Positions 46,008 through 56,034 are shown, counted from the first letter of the stretch. The stretch: DNA of 64,000 nucleotides from Psychrobacter celer (GCF_016107555.1 NZ_JABASU010000017.1:1-64000); one strand, 5' to 3'. Program-made: numbers and translations. Notes: generated by a model not told the origin, from the letters alone.

Positions 46008-47342
46008 TCACTGTACTGAAGGAAAAAACACCAAGACCAAATGCAGCCAGCCTGCCAAAAACCCTGTCAAACCACCAAGGATGATCAGCGTCATCTCGTC
46101 CTCTTTGAAGGCAGGACGCAGCAGGTTTTGAAACTCATTTGGCGTCAGTGCCCGAATCCGATCGCGAAACATCCCAAATATTTTACTGGCACGGCTCTCA
46201 TTGAGCTCAGGATCACGCAGCGGCACCATCGTGGCCACGATTGACTTATCAATAATGGTGTTTTTTAGCTGACCATACTCACGGCGGCCCAGCCCGACAC
46301 GCAATGTGGTACTGATCACAGGCGACTCTAACACCTGATACAAATGCGACTTCATCAAGTCACGCGTCTGCGGCGCGCGCGCGCCATACATCATCTCATT
46401 CATGATGTTTTCTAACGTCACCAAGTCTCGCACCACAATCTCAGCAAACACCTCAGAGACCTCTTCTTGCCGCTTCATAAAACCGCCCTGCAAACGGTAC
46501 TGGGCAATGTGCGGCATTTGCGGCTGAATAAACGGAAAGCGGCGCCGAACTGTAAAAAACTTCACATAAGGTATAAAACGCGGCTCAACGGGATTAAACA
46601 CCATCCAAATCGCAATCCAATTGGTCAAAAAGCCCCAAATCGCCGCAAAAAACGGCACGGTCCAATGCTGCGGCACCACCAAAAAGATAAACATCTGGAT
46701 AATACCAAAGACCAGCCCAATCAAAGCACTGATATGCCAGATAAAATCTATCTCTTTTTGGCCAACTTTCAAAAACATATTGACCATCAAGCGGCGATCA
46801 CTCTCCATTTTATTGACAATCATCTGACGCATATCGACAAGATCTTCGACATGGTACGTCAAATCCGTCACCAAGGACTGCATGATGCTTGGGAGCTCTT
46901 TGTGCGCTTGGGCGTAGACGCGGCGCTTGACAGCATATGGCAAATTACCCCATAAGGCTGGCGAATGATCGAGCATAATCTCATCAATCAACATCTCAAG
47001 GTTTTTATCGACCGTCTCCGTGATAAAGACCGCCATCTGCTCAGGCTCCATCGCCTGAAAAAATTCATCAAGCGACCCAAGCTTTGATAATGTCTGATCG
47101 ACGATAACACCCGATATCTTACCGGCTTTACGCGGCACGATACCCTGCCAGCCAATACCTGGCAAACCAAAAAACGGAAAGTTTGGGATACGAATACCCC
47201 AAAATTTAATCGGATAAAACAGCATTTTGAGCGCCATCCACACGTGTGCCCAAGTGACAAAAGCGGTCACCGGCGGAATGGTTAGCATGGCAAAAAACTC
47301 TGGATGCTCAGCGATTGTCTGCCACAATGAAGTTACGTCCAT
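46008..47342 (-). CDS. DUF445-family membrane protein
   Basis: 444 residues. The first part (about 15-55) carries a hydrophobic segment followed by the family pattern NALAVWMALKMLFYPIKF-like (here MALKMLFYPIKFWGIRIPN), and GWQGIVPRKAGKIS. A central membrane pair (about 200-250, VFGIIQMFIFLV) and a last hydrophobic segment at the C-terminus (TLIILGGLTGFLAGWLHLVLV) follow. The FNPVEPRFIPYVKF motif recurs in the second half, consistent with internal duplication in DUF445. Function of the family is unknown. It is not obviously in an operon; mrdA diverges from it. Confidence 0.85.
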   Translation of the reverse strand: MDVTSLWQTIAEHPEFFAMLTIPPVTAFVTWAHVWMALKMLFYPIKFWGIRIPNFPFFGLPGIGWQGIVPRKAGKISGVIVDQTLSKLGSLDEFFQAMEPEQMAVFITETVDKNLEMLIDEIMLDHSPALWGNLPYAVKRRVYAQAHKELPSIMQSLVTDLTYHVEDLVDMRQMIVNKMESDRRLMVNMFLKVGQKEIDFIWHISALIGLVFGIIQMFIFLVVPQHWTVPFFAAIWGFLTNWIAIWMVFNPVEPRFIPYVKFFTVRRRFPFIQPQMPHIAQYRLQGGFMKRQEEVSEVFAEIVVRDLVTLENIMNEMMYGARAPQTRDLMKSHLYQVLESPVISTTLRVGLGRREYGQLKNTIIDKSIVATMVPLRDPELNESRASKIFGMFRDRIRALTPNEFQNLLRPAFKEDEMTLIILGGLTGFLAGWLHLVLVFFPSVQ

Positions 47343-47915
47343 GATTTATCTGGTTCCTGACAGGTTGATTGTCGGTGCTAGTAAATGAGCGTTAGCAAAC
47401 TTCGAGCGCGGCAAAAAGACGCGCGGCCATCATAACGACTATAAAACAAATCGCCTGATTTTAGCATACTTGCTATTTATTAGCACACGTCGCAGCGCGC
47501 AAGTTGTGACTCATCTGACAAATAACGGTGAGCCACTGCCAGCGCTGATAAGCCCATCCAACATAACATTCGCGCCCTTTAGGTCGTGTCTACTGATATT
47601 CACTTTATATAGACTTGATGATGGCGGTCGGCCAGATAGCGCCTGATAGCAGATAATCGTGACAAACCCGCTGACGAGTACTGCGCCCGTGCATGGCTTC
47701 TGTTATAATTTGTCCACCAACCACATAAGATATCAGCCAGTCAGTTGCTAAGATATCTTTTTGAGCAAAGACCATCTATGTGATTGAAACCCTTTGCATT
47801 ATCCTTTATTCTTACCGCGCTTTGGCAAACCTGTCTATTTGTTTGCTTGTTTTTTTTATCCATGTTTTGCTGACTCAGCTTTATTGACTCGCTGACCGTT
47901 TGGGCTTTGATTTTT
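47343..47915. other. Divergent spacer, DUF445 gene / mrdA
   Basis: 573 bp without a gene. It includes a sequence resembling a transposon end at 47580 (TAGGTCGTGTCTACTGATAT), unmatched elsewhere in the window, and an extended -10 element at 47701-47709. Confidence 0.45.
47701..47709 (+). promoter_or_regulatory. Extended -10 promoter element upstream of mrdA
   Basis: TGTTATAAT (TGn plus perfect TATAAT). No good -35. It would give an mrdA leader of about 200 nt. The same 12-mer TGTTATAATTTG occurs upstream of trpS at 53111. Confidence 0.5.
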
Positions 47916-49883
47916 ATGAATAAACCGCTGACTCCCAATACCGAACAGGTCAATCGTATTTTTACCAATCGCATTATCATCTTTGGCGCTATTATACTTC
48001 TAGGCTTGGGTGGTCTGATACTGCGTTATGGCTATCTGCAGGTCTATGCACATGATAAATATACGACGCAAGCGGACAATAACCGTATCAAGCTGATCTC
48101 AGCGCCGCCGAGCCGCGGCTATATCTATGATCGCAACGGCATTATCTTGGCCGACAATCAACCTGTCTTTACCGCGATGCTCAGCCCTGATGAGGTCGAA
48201 AACCCTGAGCGCACCTTAAACTTGCTGGCGCCTATTTTTGATCTGACAGAGACGGACGTCACTGATATTTTGGCGCGTCTGAACAAAGCCAAAAACGATC
48301 CAGTCACCATCAAGATTGACCTAACCGAAGCGCAGGTGGCGCAGTTTAGCGAGCGTAAACCGTTTTTTCGGGGCGTGACGATTCGAAGTAAGCTGACCCG
48401 CTCCTACCCTTATGATGAGCTATTTGCCCATGTCATTGGCTATGTTGGCCGTATCAATGACAAAGAAACCAAGCGTATCGACAAGGATCGTTATGCAGGC
48501 ACTGACCTCATCGGTAAAATCGGTATCGAAGATTATTATGAAGATATCCTCTTAGGGCAGCCAGGCTATCAATCGGTTGAGACCGATGCACACGGCAATA
48601 TCATCCGCCAACTAGACACCAAACCACCGATCGCGGGCAACGACATCACTTTGAGCTTAGATTATGGCCTACAAAAAGTCGCCCAGCAGCAACTAGATGG
48701 CCGCCGCGGTGCCATTGTGGCTATTGACCCCAAAACAGGCGACGTACTGGCGTTTGTAAGTAACCCAAGCTACGACCCCAACCCCTTTATCTCTGGTATC
48801 TCCTTTAAAGATTATGGCGACCTGCGTGATGACCCAGATCAGCCGCTGTACAACCGTGCGCTGCAGGGCATGTATCCCCCTGCCTCTACCATCAAGCCCT
48901 TTGAAGGCTTGGGCGCGCTGCATTATGGCCTACGGGAGTGGGAGACCTCTATCTATGACCCAGGGTATTTTAGCTTGCCAGGCGACAGTCACCGTTTTCG
49001 TGACTGGAAACGCGGTGGTCATGGCTCAGTCGACCTCAAAAAATCGGTGGTGATGTCGGTGGACACTTATTACTATAAACTCGCCTATGAGATGGGCATT
49101 CAGCGCCTGCATGACTGGATGGTGCGCTTTGGTTTTGGAGAGCAGACGGGTATTGACTTGCCGCATGAGCGTTCAGGTATCATGCCATCACCGAAGTGGA
49201 AAAAAGAAACTTATGATAAAGACTGGCTACCGGGTGAAACCATCTCAGTCAGTATCGGTCAAGGGTATTTTTTGGCGACGCCGCTACAGGTAGCCAACGC
49301 CACCGCCATGACGGCCAGTAAAGGGCAACATATCACCCCGCATCTACTCAAAAGTAGCGACGGCGCAGCGGATGTAAAGATCATCAGCAAACCGGATGGC
49401 AAAATCGACTACAATGGCAAGCCCTCAGACTGGCTACGCATGCATGACGCGATGGAGAGCGTGATAAAAAACGGTACCGGACGCCGTATTTATACCTCCA
49501 AATATCGCATCGCAGGCAAGACGGGTACCGCACAAGTCAAGTCCATCGCCCAAGGCAAACGCTATGATAAGTCTGCACTCGATAAGCGCCACTGGGACCA
49601 CGCGTGGTTTAGTGGCTTTGCCCCTGTCGATGACCCGCAAATCGCGCTGGCGGTGTTGGTCGAAAACGGTGGCGGCGGTAGTACCGTTGCCGCCCCAATT
49701 GGCCGCGCGCTCTTTGATTATTGGGTACTGCAGCGGCACGATGACCCTATCTTGCCACCGACAGCAGACGAACTAAAAGCCATTAAACGTCAAAAAGCAT
49801 TTGACAAAGCCATGCGTGATGCGCTGCGTGATAAAGAAGAAAAAGCACAAGCTGAGCAAACTGCCAATGCAGCGGCACAATAG
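47916..49883 (+). CDS. mrdA: Penicillin-binding protein 2 (peptidoglycan transpeptidase of the elongasome)
   Basis: 655 residues from the ATG at 47916. An N-terminal membrane anchor (IIIFGAIILLGLGGLILRYGYLQV) is followed by the class B PBP dimerisation domain (APPSRGYIYDRNGIILADN, about 61-79). The transpeptidase domain has active Ser324 in PPASTIKP (SxxK 324-327), SVD at 381-383 and KTGTAQ at 535-540. It cross-links lateral-wall peptidoglycan with RodA; rodA is not next to it here. The C-terminal tail (about 625-655) is Ala/Lys/Glu-rich. rsmD follows 57 bp later. Confidence 0.95.
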   Translation: MNKPLTPNTEQVNRIFTNRIIIFGAIILLGLGGLILRYGYLQVYAHDKYTTQADNNRIKLISAPPSRGYIYDRNGIILADNQPVFTAMLSPDEVENPERTLNLLAPIFDLTETDVTDILARLNKAKNDPVTIKIDLTEAQVAQFSERKPFFRGVTIRSKLTRSYPYDELFAHVIGYVGRINDKETKRIDKDRYAGTDLIGKIGIEDYYEDILLGQPGYQSVETDAHGNIIRQLDTKPPIAGNDITLSLDYGLQKVAQQQLDGRRGAIVAIDPKTGDVLAFVSNPSYDPNPFISGISFKDYGDLRDDPDQPLYNRALQGMYPPASTIKPFEGLGALHYGLREWETSIYDPGYFSLPGDSHRFRDWKRGGHGSVDLKKSVVMSVDTYYYKLAYEMGIQRLHDWMVRFGFGEQTGIDLPHERSGIMPSPKWKKETYDKDWLPGETISVSIGQGYFLATPLQVANATAMTASKGQHITPHLLKSSDGAADVKIISKPDGKIDYNGKPSDWLRMHDAMESVIKNGTGRRIYTSKYRIAGKTGTAQVKSIAQGKRYDKSALDKRHWDHAWFSGFAPVDDPQIALAVLVENGGGGSTVAAPIGRALFDYWVLQRHDDPILPPTADELKAIKRQKAFDKAMRDALRDKEEKAQAEQTANAAAQ

Positions 49884-49940
49884 GATGCATAGGAATAATA
49901 AGCAAAATAAAGACCATGACCAGACACGGTAACCCAAGCC

Positions 49941-50645
49941 ATGACAAAAAAACCCTCAAGCAGACGCGCCGCTAAAAACCGCACACCCAAAACCAGCCAT
50001 CTGGCAAAGAGCAGCTCTGCCGGAGATGTCCGCATCATCGGTGGAGAACACAAGCGCCGTATCGTCCGATTCGTCGACGCCGAAGGCTTGCGTCCGACGC
50101 CCGACCGCCTGCGCGAGACATTATTCAACTGGTTACTGGCTGATATACACGGCGCTTATGTGCTCGACAGCTGTGCAGGCAGTGGGGTGTTGGGGTTTGA
50201 AGCACTGTCCCGCGGCGCCGCGCACACTACTTTTATCGAGCCAAATCCTGCCCAATGCCGCTTACTTGAGCAAAGCGCCACGCAGCTACGCTTAGAGACT
50301 CATCGTTATCAGATTATCCAAGGTACCGCCGAACACGTCCTGACGCACACTCAAACATTGCAACGTCACTTTGATATCGTCTTTATCGATCCGCCGTATG
50401 CGCAGGACTTATGGCAGCCTATCTTGACGACGCTCATCGAGCAGTCGTTGATCACAAGCGACACGCTGCTATATCTTGAGGCAGACAAAGCACTAGAGGA
50501 TCAATTGCAGCAATTGGCCGACCACCTTAGCCAATCAACGACCTGCGCGGCGCAGACAGAACCAACAAGCATCAGCTTTGATTGTCTAAAACAAACCAAA
50601 GTTGGCCAAGTTGTCGCTGGACTTTATCGGCTGGCACCGTCATAA
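49941..50645 (+). CDS. rsmD: RsmD, 16S rRNA m2G966 methyltransferase
   Basis: 234 residues (E. coli 198) with a basic N-terminal extension of about 30 residues. It methylates G966 of 16S rRNA. Motifs: RIIGGEHKRRIVRF, GLRPTPDRLRETLFNWL (family signature), VLDSCAGSGVLGFEALSRGA (SAM binding) and the catalytic DPPY in FDIVFIDPPYAQ. The C-terminus SFDCLKQTKVGQVVAGLYR resembles the usual KKTKAGQV..RLY ending. Confidence 0.94.
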   Translation: MTKKPSSRRAAKNRTPKTSHLAKSSSAGDVRIIGGEHKRRIVRFVDAEGLRPTPDRLRETLFNWLLADIHGAYVLDSCAGSGVLGFEALSRGAAHTTFIEPNPAQCRLLEQSATQLRLETHRYQIIQGTAEHVLTHTQTLQRHFDIVFIDPPYAQDLWQPILTTLIEQSLITSDTLLYLEADKALEDQLQQLADHLSQSTTCAAQTEPTSISFDCLKQTKVGQVVAGLYRLAPS

Positions 50646-50807
50646 TTGCAGCGTGCTTGCAAAAAGTGAGTGATAAGCAAATCGCTTTTCTTTGCCTCCC
50701 CGCTTTTAGCAAAATCACGCAACACCTACAAAATGTCTAAAACCGCTTAAAAACTGGCCAAACGCTGCAGTTTGATGCATAAAGGCAAAAATAAACCCCA
50801 ATGCAGC

Positions 50808-50836
50808 TTGCAAGCGTAGGCGCTACTGCTTATAAT
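50808..50836 (+). promoter_or_regulatory. Sigma-70 promoter of rplM-rpsI
   Basis: TTGCAA (50808-50813), 17-nt spacer, perfect TATAAT (50831-50836). The leader before rplM would be about 65 nt. Confidence 0.7.
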
Positions 50837-50906
50837 GTGCAGTCTGTTTTTTGAGAGCCCCGTTCCCAGCTAAACTCTCAACGAATTCTAATTTTAAGGT
50901 TTTATC

Positions 50907-51335
50907 ATGAAAACACTTAGTGCAAAACCAGCTGAAGTGACCCATGACTGGTATGTCGTAGATGCTGACGGCAAAACCCTTGGTCGCTTAGCCACTCAAA
51001 TTGCTACTCGCTTACGTGGCAAGCATAAAACTTCTTATACTCCGCACGTAGATACTGGTGACTTTATCATTGTCATCAACGCAGAAAAAATCGCGGTAAC
51101 GGGTAAAAAAGCACAAGATAAAAAGTACTATCGTCACAGTGGTTACCCAGGTGGTATCAAAGAAACCAACTTCACCAAGCTGATTGCACATAAGCCTGAA
51201 GATGTTCTATACAAAGCTGTTAAGGGTATGCTTCCAAAAGGTCCTCTTGGCTATGCGATGATTAAGAAGCTAAAGCTATATGCCGGGGAAGAACATCCAC
51301 ATACTGCACAGCAACCTAAAGAACTAGACATCTAA
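50907..51335 (+). CDS. rplM: 50S ribosomal protein L13
   Basis: 142 residues, same length as in E. coli. It opens [30 protein letters not shown] and carries the L13 core ([57 protein letters not shown]). Binds early in 50S assembly. Forms an operon with rpsI 10 bp downstream, as universally found. Confidence 0.98.
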   Translation: MKTLSAKPAEVTHDWYVVDADGKTLGRLATQIATRLRGKHKTSYTPHVDTGDFIIVINAEKIAVTGKKAQDKKYYRHSGYPGGIKETNFTKLIAHKPEDVLYKAVKGMLPKGPLGYAMIKKLKLYAGEEHPHTAQQPKELDI

Positions 51336-51345
51336 GGAGTCACTT

Positions 51346-51732
51346 ATGGAACGCAATTACGGAACTGGTCGCCGCAAGACGTCTACTGCTCGTGTCTTTT
51401 TAGCGAAAGGTACTGGTGCTATCGTTGTTAACGGTAAACCACTTGATGAATACTTCAGCCGTGAAACTTCACGCATGGTCGTTCGTCAGCCACTAGAGTT
51501 ACTAGACTCTGCTAACGAATACGATCTATACGTAACCGTTGCAGGCGGTGGTATCAGTGGTCAAGCGGGCGCAATCCGTCACGGCATCACGCGTGCATTG
51601 ATCGAAGCTGACGAAACATTAAAGCCTGCTCTAAAATCAGCTGGTTTTGTTACTCGTGACTCACGTCAAGTCGAACGTAAGAAATTGGGTCTACGTAAAG
51701 CACGTAAACGTCCACAATTCTCAAAACGTTAA
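51346..51732 (+). CDS. rpsI: 30S ribosomal protein S9
   Basis: 128 residues. [37 protein letters not shown] and the C-terminal basic tail [18 protein letters not shown], whose end reaches the P-site tRNA, identify S9. An AAGGAG site lies in the gap after rplM. Followed by a strong terminator. Confidence 0.98.
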   Translation: MERNYGTGRRKTSTARVFLAKGTGAIVVNGKPLDEYFSRETSRMVVRQPLELLDSANEYDLYVTVAGGGISGQAGAIRHGITRALIEADETLKPALKSAGFVTRDSRQVERKKLGLRKARKRPQFSKR

Positions 51733-51815
51733 TCAAAGCTATCTCTTATCTTTTTGCGATTGGCCGCTTTATCTCAAAACAGTCCTATTCGCATTAAGCC
51801 AAAGAGTAGATTTGC

Positions 51816-51854
51816 AAAACCTTATAAGCTGGTCACAGCTTATAAGGTTTTTTT
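51816..51854 (+). terminator. Terminator of rplM-rpsI
   Basis: Perfect 15-bp stem (51816-51830 with 51837-51851; CCTTATAAGCT core) followed by extra T residues. Confidence 0.9.
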
Positions 51855-51967
51855 ATGGCTGTTTTTCTAAGACTATTCTACAAAAACCTGCTACACGCAA
51901 AAACCACCTTGCAAAGTATTCAGCACTACCCCATCATGATAGTAACTTTTATTACCTCATCCTTATT

Positions 51968-53077
51968 ATGAAAGCGCCAGAACAATACGATCCCAGCAAG
52001 CACCCAAAGACTGATGTATCAGGCTCACGCCCTGCGTCGCCTAATCATACGGCCAAAAACAACAGCAAATCACCGGCCATCCCTGCCGGTACGCCGACCA
52101 TCACACAAAATCACAAACGCACCGCACAAGCAGAAAAAAAGCCTTTTGAATGGCAGTTTTTGTTGCCCAAATACTGGGGCATTTGGCTATTATTCTTTTT
52201 TATATTACCGATGATATATCTGCCGCTGCGTTGGCAGTTTTGGTTGGGCCGTAAGCTGGGTATTTTGGTTTATACCGTAGCAGGCTCGCGTCGGCGTGAT
52301 ACGCTGATAAACCTTAGGCTGGCTTTTCCAGAAAAGCCAGAAGCGGAGCGCGAGCTAATGGCAAAGCAAGTGTTTGTCAATCAGGGCATCGGTGTGTTTG
52401 AGACTTTATGTGCTTGGTTTCGCTCCAATGTCTTTACTCGTACTGTCTCAATCTCAGGGCTACAGCATTTGGTTAATGCGCAAAACGACAACCGCCCTGT
52501 GATTTTATTGGGTGCTCATTACACCATGCTAGATTTGGGCGGCTTGCTAAGCGCGCAGTTTTTCCCTGTCGATTGTATGTACCGACCTCAAAACAATCCA
52601 TTGCTCGATTGGTTTATCTACAACGGCCGCACCACTATCTTTGGTAAGCAAATCTCTAGCCGCGATATGCGAAGCCTAGTCTCCTCAATCAAAGCCGGAC
52701 ACGTGATTTGGTACTCACCCGATCAGGATTATGGCCTCAAACAAGGGGTGATGGCACCGTTTTTTGGTGTACCAGCGGCCACCATTACCGCCGCCAGACG
52801 TATGGCAAAACTGGGTGACAAACAGCATCCACCTGCCCTCATGGCACTGCATACCTATCGGCAAACGCCTGATAACCTACCGCGAGGCAAACGTCCTCAT
52901 TATCACCTGACCATTACCCCAGCACTGGAGAACTATCCTAGTAATGACGAGGTGGCTGATGCAACACGTGTCAATGAGATATTAGAAGGACTGATTCGTA
53001 TTGATCCGACTCAGTGGATGTGGTTCCATCGCCGCTTCAAAAACGGCCCTGATGGTCGTACAGATATTTATAAGTAG
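51968..53077 (+). CDS. Lipid A biosynthesis acyltransferase (LpxL/LpxM type)
   Basis: 369 residues from the ATG at 51968; the open frame extends 107 codons further upstream across rpsI, but that part is out of frame with rpsI and not coding. Late acyltransferase of the HtrB/LpxL family, adding a secondary acyl chain to Kdo2-lipid IVA at the inner membrane. The HxxxxD motif is visible (LLGAHYTMLDLGGLL), as is the IWYSPDQDYG segment, and a membrane anchor lies at about 70-88 (YWGIWLLFFFILPMIYLPL). About 60 hydrophilic Pro/Lys/Thr-rich residues precede the anchor, which most relatives lack. Whether it is LpxL or LpxM cannot be told from sequence alone. Confidence 0.9.
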   Translation: MKAPEQYDPSKHPKTDVSGSRPASPNHTAKNNSKSPAIPAGTPTITQNHKRTAQAEKKPFEWQFLLPKYWGIWLLFFFILPMIYLPLRWQFWLGRKLGILVYTVAGSRRRDTLINLRLAFPEKPEAERELMAKQVFVNQGIGVFETLCAWFRSNVFTRTVSISGLQHLVNAQNDNRPVILLGAHYTMLDLGGLLSAQFFPVDCMYRPQNNPLLDWFIYNGRTTIFGKQISSRDMRSLVSSIKAGHVIWYSPDQDYGLKQGVMAPFFGVPAATITAARRMAKLGDKQHPPALMALHTYRQTPDNLPRGKRPHYHLTITPALENYPSNDEVADATRVNEILEGLIRIDPTQWMWFHRRFKNGPDGRTDIYK

Positions 53078-53110
53078 ACATTGATACCCAAACAAATCAG
53101 TAGGTAAATT

Positions 53111-53119
53111 TGTTATAAT
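53111..53119 (+). promoter_or_regulatory. Extended -10 promoter element upstream of trpS
   Basis: TGTTATAAT, identical to the element upstream of mrdA. If used, transcription would begin near 53126 and run through the MITE into trpS. Confidence 0.45.
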
Positions 53120-53178
53120 TTGCGCCATCAAATTGAGTCGTTGACGTCAATACCACTCTTTTACTTAAGTAAAAACAC

Positions 53179-53352
53179 TAGGGCCTGTCCTCATTTTAAA
53201 AATGGCGATAAAAATGAGATAAATTGCCGCCAAGCAAGGAAAATAGCGCAGATAATATCAAGATACTCGTCAGCTATTTGACACCGTTTGGCCAGACTTA
53301 GCCGTTTTTAGCCCATTTAGATGGCTATCGATTGAATTGAGGACACGCCCTA
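53179..53352. mobile_element. MITE-like element, copy C (174 bp)
   Basis: Exactly the same length as copy A and closely similar along all of it (by eye about 14 substitutions, no gaps). Ends are TAGGGCCTGTCCTCA and TGAGGACACGCCCTA, flanked by TA; the left repeat has one C-for-G change. No open frame of note inside. Confidence 0.82.
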
Positions 53353-53397
53353 ATAGCACTCTAATAAATTAAAAAGTAAACCAACCACGGATTTTTC

Positions 53398-54465
53398 ATG
53401 ACTAATCAAACTGACGCCCCTAATAAAGAACACAAACGCATCCTCACTGGCATCAAACCAACAGGTATCCCGCACTTAGGTAACTATGTCGGTGCCATTC
53501 GTCCAGCGATTGAGTCGATCCAAAATAGCGACGATGAAGCGTTTTTCTTTTTGGCTGACTACCACGGCATCATCGGCTGCTACGATCCTGCCGTCATCCA
53601 TGAGTCAACCAAAATCATTGCTGCGACGTGGATTGCTTGTGGTCTTGACCCTGAGCGCGTGACTTTCTATCGTCAGTCGGATGTGCCTGAGATACCAGAG
53701 CTGGCTTGGATTTTGAACTGCTCATGCGCCAAAGGTCTGATGAACCGTGCCCATGCCTATAAAGCGGCGGTCGATATTAATATGGAAAAGGCAGATGTCG
53801 ATCCAGACCAAGGCATCAACATGGGGCTGTTTGGCTATCCTGTGCTCATGGCGGCGGATATCTTAATGTTCAACGCCACCCACGTCCCCGTAGGCCGTGA
53901 CCAAGTACAGCACATCGAGATGGCGCGTGACATCGCTGGCACCTTTAACCATCGCTATAAACCGCTCTTTACCCTCCCCTCAGCGGTCGTTGATGAAGAC
54001 ATCCCTCTGCTGACAGGGCTTGATGGTCGTAAGATGAGCAAAAGCTATAGCAACACCATTCCTCTATTCGGTGAGCCCAATCCGCAAGTCAGCGCTGAAA
54101 AGCAAATGCACAAAGCCATCATGAAAATCGTCACCAACTCGCAATTGCCGGATGAGCCAAAAGACCCTGATGACTCAGCACTTTTTGAGATTTACAAAGC
54201 CTTTGCCACTGCTGAAGAAATCGCGGATATGCGCGCACAGTATGCCGCTGGTATCGGCTGGGGTGATGCCAAGCAAGTATTGTTTGATAAAATAAATAGC
54301 GAGATTGCGCCATTTCGCGCGCGTTATGAGGAGCTGATGGCCAACCCCAAAGAGCTTGAAGAAATCCTGCAAATGGGGGCGAACAAAGCGCGTCGCCATA
54401 GCCGCAAACAGTTAGACAAGGCCCGCCGTGCTATTGGAATACGTCCACTTGCCAAACTTAAATAG
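53398..54465 (+). CDS. trpS: Tryptophanyl-tRNA synthetase
   Basis: 355 residues. Class I synthetase charging tRNA-Trp. HIGH motif as [16 protein letters not shown] (about 22-37), KMSKS as [10 protein letters not shown] (about 204-213), with the Trp-binding core between them ([31 protein letters not shown]). It is slightly longer than the E. coli enzyme (334). scpA follows 45 bp later, so trpS-scpA-scpB may form one transcript. A MITE lies within its upstream region. Confidence 0.97.
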   Translation: MTNQTDAPNKEHKRILTGIKPTGIPHLGNYVGAIRPAIESIQNSDDEAFFFLADYHGIIGCYDPAVIHESTKIIAATWIACGLDPERVTFYRQSDVPEIPELAWILNCSCAKGLMNRAHAYKAAVDINMEKADVDPDQGINMGLFGYPVLMAADILMFNATHVPVGRDQVQHIEMARDIAGTFNHRYKPLFTLPSAVVDEDIPLLTGLDGRKMSKSYSNTIPLFGEPNPQVSAEKQMHKAIMKIVTNSQLPDEPKDPDDSALFEIYKAFATAEEIADMRAQYAAGIGWGDAKQVLFDKINSEIAPFRARYEELMANPKELEEILQMGANKARRHSRKQLDKARRAIGIRPLAKLK

Positions 54466-54510
54466 CTCCTTACGTGGCAAAGTACGTCGCCATCAGGACA
54501 GGTGCTAAAC

Positions 54511-55428
54511 ATGCAAACCTCAACGACCAAACAATCAGCCGCTTTAGATAAAGCGGCTTTGTCTGCTAGCACGCCTGACAAAAAAGACAGCACCGCTATC
54601 AGCCAAATACCGCTACGTATCTATCAAACGCCCGTACAACATCTGCCCGATGATCTGTATGTGCCGCCTGGGGCCTTTGCCATTTGGCTTGAGCAATTTG
54701 CCGGGCCACTTGATTTTTTATTGTATCTGGTCAAAAAAAACAACGTCGATCTCACGCAAATGCCCATCTTGCCTATCACAGAGCAGTATCTGGCTTATAT
54801 CAGTGAGCTAGATACCGAGCATTTTGAGCTAGCGGGCGACTACTTACTGATGGCATCCACATTGATTGCGATCAAATCTGAACTGCTGCTGCCCACGCCT
54901 GAGGTGCCAAGTGATGAGCGTGACCCAAAGGCCGAGCTGATCGAGCGCCTTGAAGAATACGCACAGATCAAGGCGGTCAGTCAACGCTTGGACAATCTGG
55001 TGCGTCTTGAGCGCGATGTGTTTTTGGCGATGGTCAGCATGCCCAGCACCGAGGTGATGAGCGCCGAATTACCTAGCTATTCACCAAATCTGTTGATCGA
55101 TAGTTTGTTTAAGATGCAGTTGCAGCCTGATTATCAGATGCACACCATCAAAGTCGATACCGTGCCGCTGTCTGATCGCATCGCCAGCATCAGCCGTCAG
55201 CTAAGCACGGATGGCGCGCGCTCATTTTATGAGCTGCTGGACAATAATCAAGGTAAGATCGGCGTGGTGGTCAGCTTCGTTGCCGTATTGGAGCTGATAA
55301 AACGGCAGCTGGTTGGCGTTGTAAATACCGATTTAGAAAGCCGTCCTAACGATGCTGGTACTGATGCTGATAAAGGGGCTGCAGAAAACGACCACATAGG
55401 ACAACTAACGCTACAGTGGCTGGCTTAA
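54511..55428 (+). CDS. scpA: ScpA, segregation and condensation protein A
   Basis: 305 residues from the ATG at 54511 (ACAGG 8 nt before it; an in-frame GTG at 54502 is possible). Kleisin subunit of the SMC-ScpAB condensin. The N-terminal kleisin segment is visible (FAGPLDFLLYLVKKNNVDLTQMPILPITEQYLAYI, about 62-96), then HFELAGDYLLMASTLIAIKSELLLP, and the C-terminal winged-helix region (QGKIGVVVSFVAVLELIKRQLV). The first 55 residues are a hydrophilic extension. Forms an operon with scpB. No smc gene is in the window. Confidence 0.93.
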   Translation: MQTSTTKQSAALDKAALSASTPDKKDSTAISQIPLRIYQTPVQHLPDDLYVPPGAFAIWLEQFAGPLDFLLYLVKKNNVDLTQMPILPITEQYLAYISELDTEHFELAGDYLLMASTLIAIKSELLLPTPEVPSDERDPKAELIERLEEYAQIKAVSQRLDNLVRLERDVFLAMVSMPSTEVMSAELPSYSPNLLIDSLFKMQLQPDYQMHTIKVDTVPLSDRIASISRQLSTDGARSFYELLDNNQGKIGVVVSFVAVLELIKRQLVGVVNTDLESRPNDAGTDADKGAAENDHIGQLTLQWLA

Positions 55429-55453
55429 TAGTTTTTAGTAGAGAATATATGCA

Positions 55454-56020
55454 ATGACAGACAACCAGCACCAATCGCCAACACAGACGGACGATTATTT
55501 AGAGACGATGAGTAAGCATATCGAAGTGCTGTTGCACGCATCAGAGACACCTCTTACTGAGACGGTCTTAAAAAAACAGCTGTCGTTAACGGTCGAAGAG
55601 CTGACCCAAGCGCTAGAGCGGTTACAATTACGCTTAGCCAGCGGCGTGCTCAGTCTGCACAAGACCGCCAGTGGTTATCGACTACAAATCTCTGACGACT
55701 ATAGCGCGCTCATTCAGCGTGTGTTTCCGCAGCGTCAAGAGCGCCTAAGCCAAGCCCTGCTTGAGACTCTAAGCGTCATCGCCTATAAGCAGCCTGTGAC
55801 CCGTAGCGATATCGAGCATGTCCGCGGCGTGACGCTATCGAGTAACATCTTGCGCCAACTGTTTGATAAAGGCTGGATCGTCGAGGAAGGCTATAAAGAC
55901 ACCTTAGGGCGCCCTGCACTGCTGCATACCACGCCGCAGTTTTTGGACGCATTTGGGCTGACGCATTTGGATGAACTGCCGCCTATGCCAGATATGGAAG
56001 CTATCCAAGCGATGTCTTAG
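55454..56020 (+). CDS. scpB: ScpB, segregation and condensation protein B
   Basis: 188 residues, two winged-helix domains. The N-terminal one (about 20-85) has HIEVLLHASETPLTETVLKKQL; the C-terminal one has the family signature LSQALLETLSVIAYKQPVTRSDIEHVRGV and TLGRPALLHTTPQFLDAFGL. It dimerises and binds ScpA. 25 bp downstream of scpA; terminator follows. Confidence 0.95.
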   Translation: MTDNQHQSPTQTDDYLETMSKHIEVLLHASETPLTETVLKKQLSLTVEELTQALERLQLRLASGVLSLHKTASGYRLQISDDYSALIQRVFPQRQERLSQALLETLSVIAYKQPVTRSDIEHVRGVTLSSNILRQLFDKGWIVEEGYKDTLGRPALLHTTPQFLDAFGLTHLDELPPMPDMEAIQAMS

Positions 56021-56034
56021 AGTCTTGCTGCCAT

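Larger units (their letters stand above)
53078..53397. other. Spacer between the acyltransferase gene and trpS
   Basis: 320 bp, more than half of which is MITE copy C (53179-53352). An extended -10 element sits before the MITE at 53111-53119. No gene. Confidence 0.6.

Noticed and set aside
51647-51967. A 107-codon upstream extension of the LpxL-type gene, overlapping rpsI
   Set aside because: It runs out of frame through the well-conserved rpsI end and across the rpsI terminator. The family part begins after the ATG at 51968.
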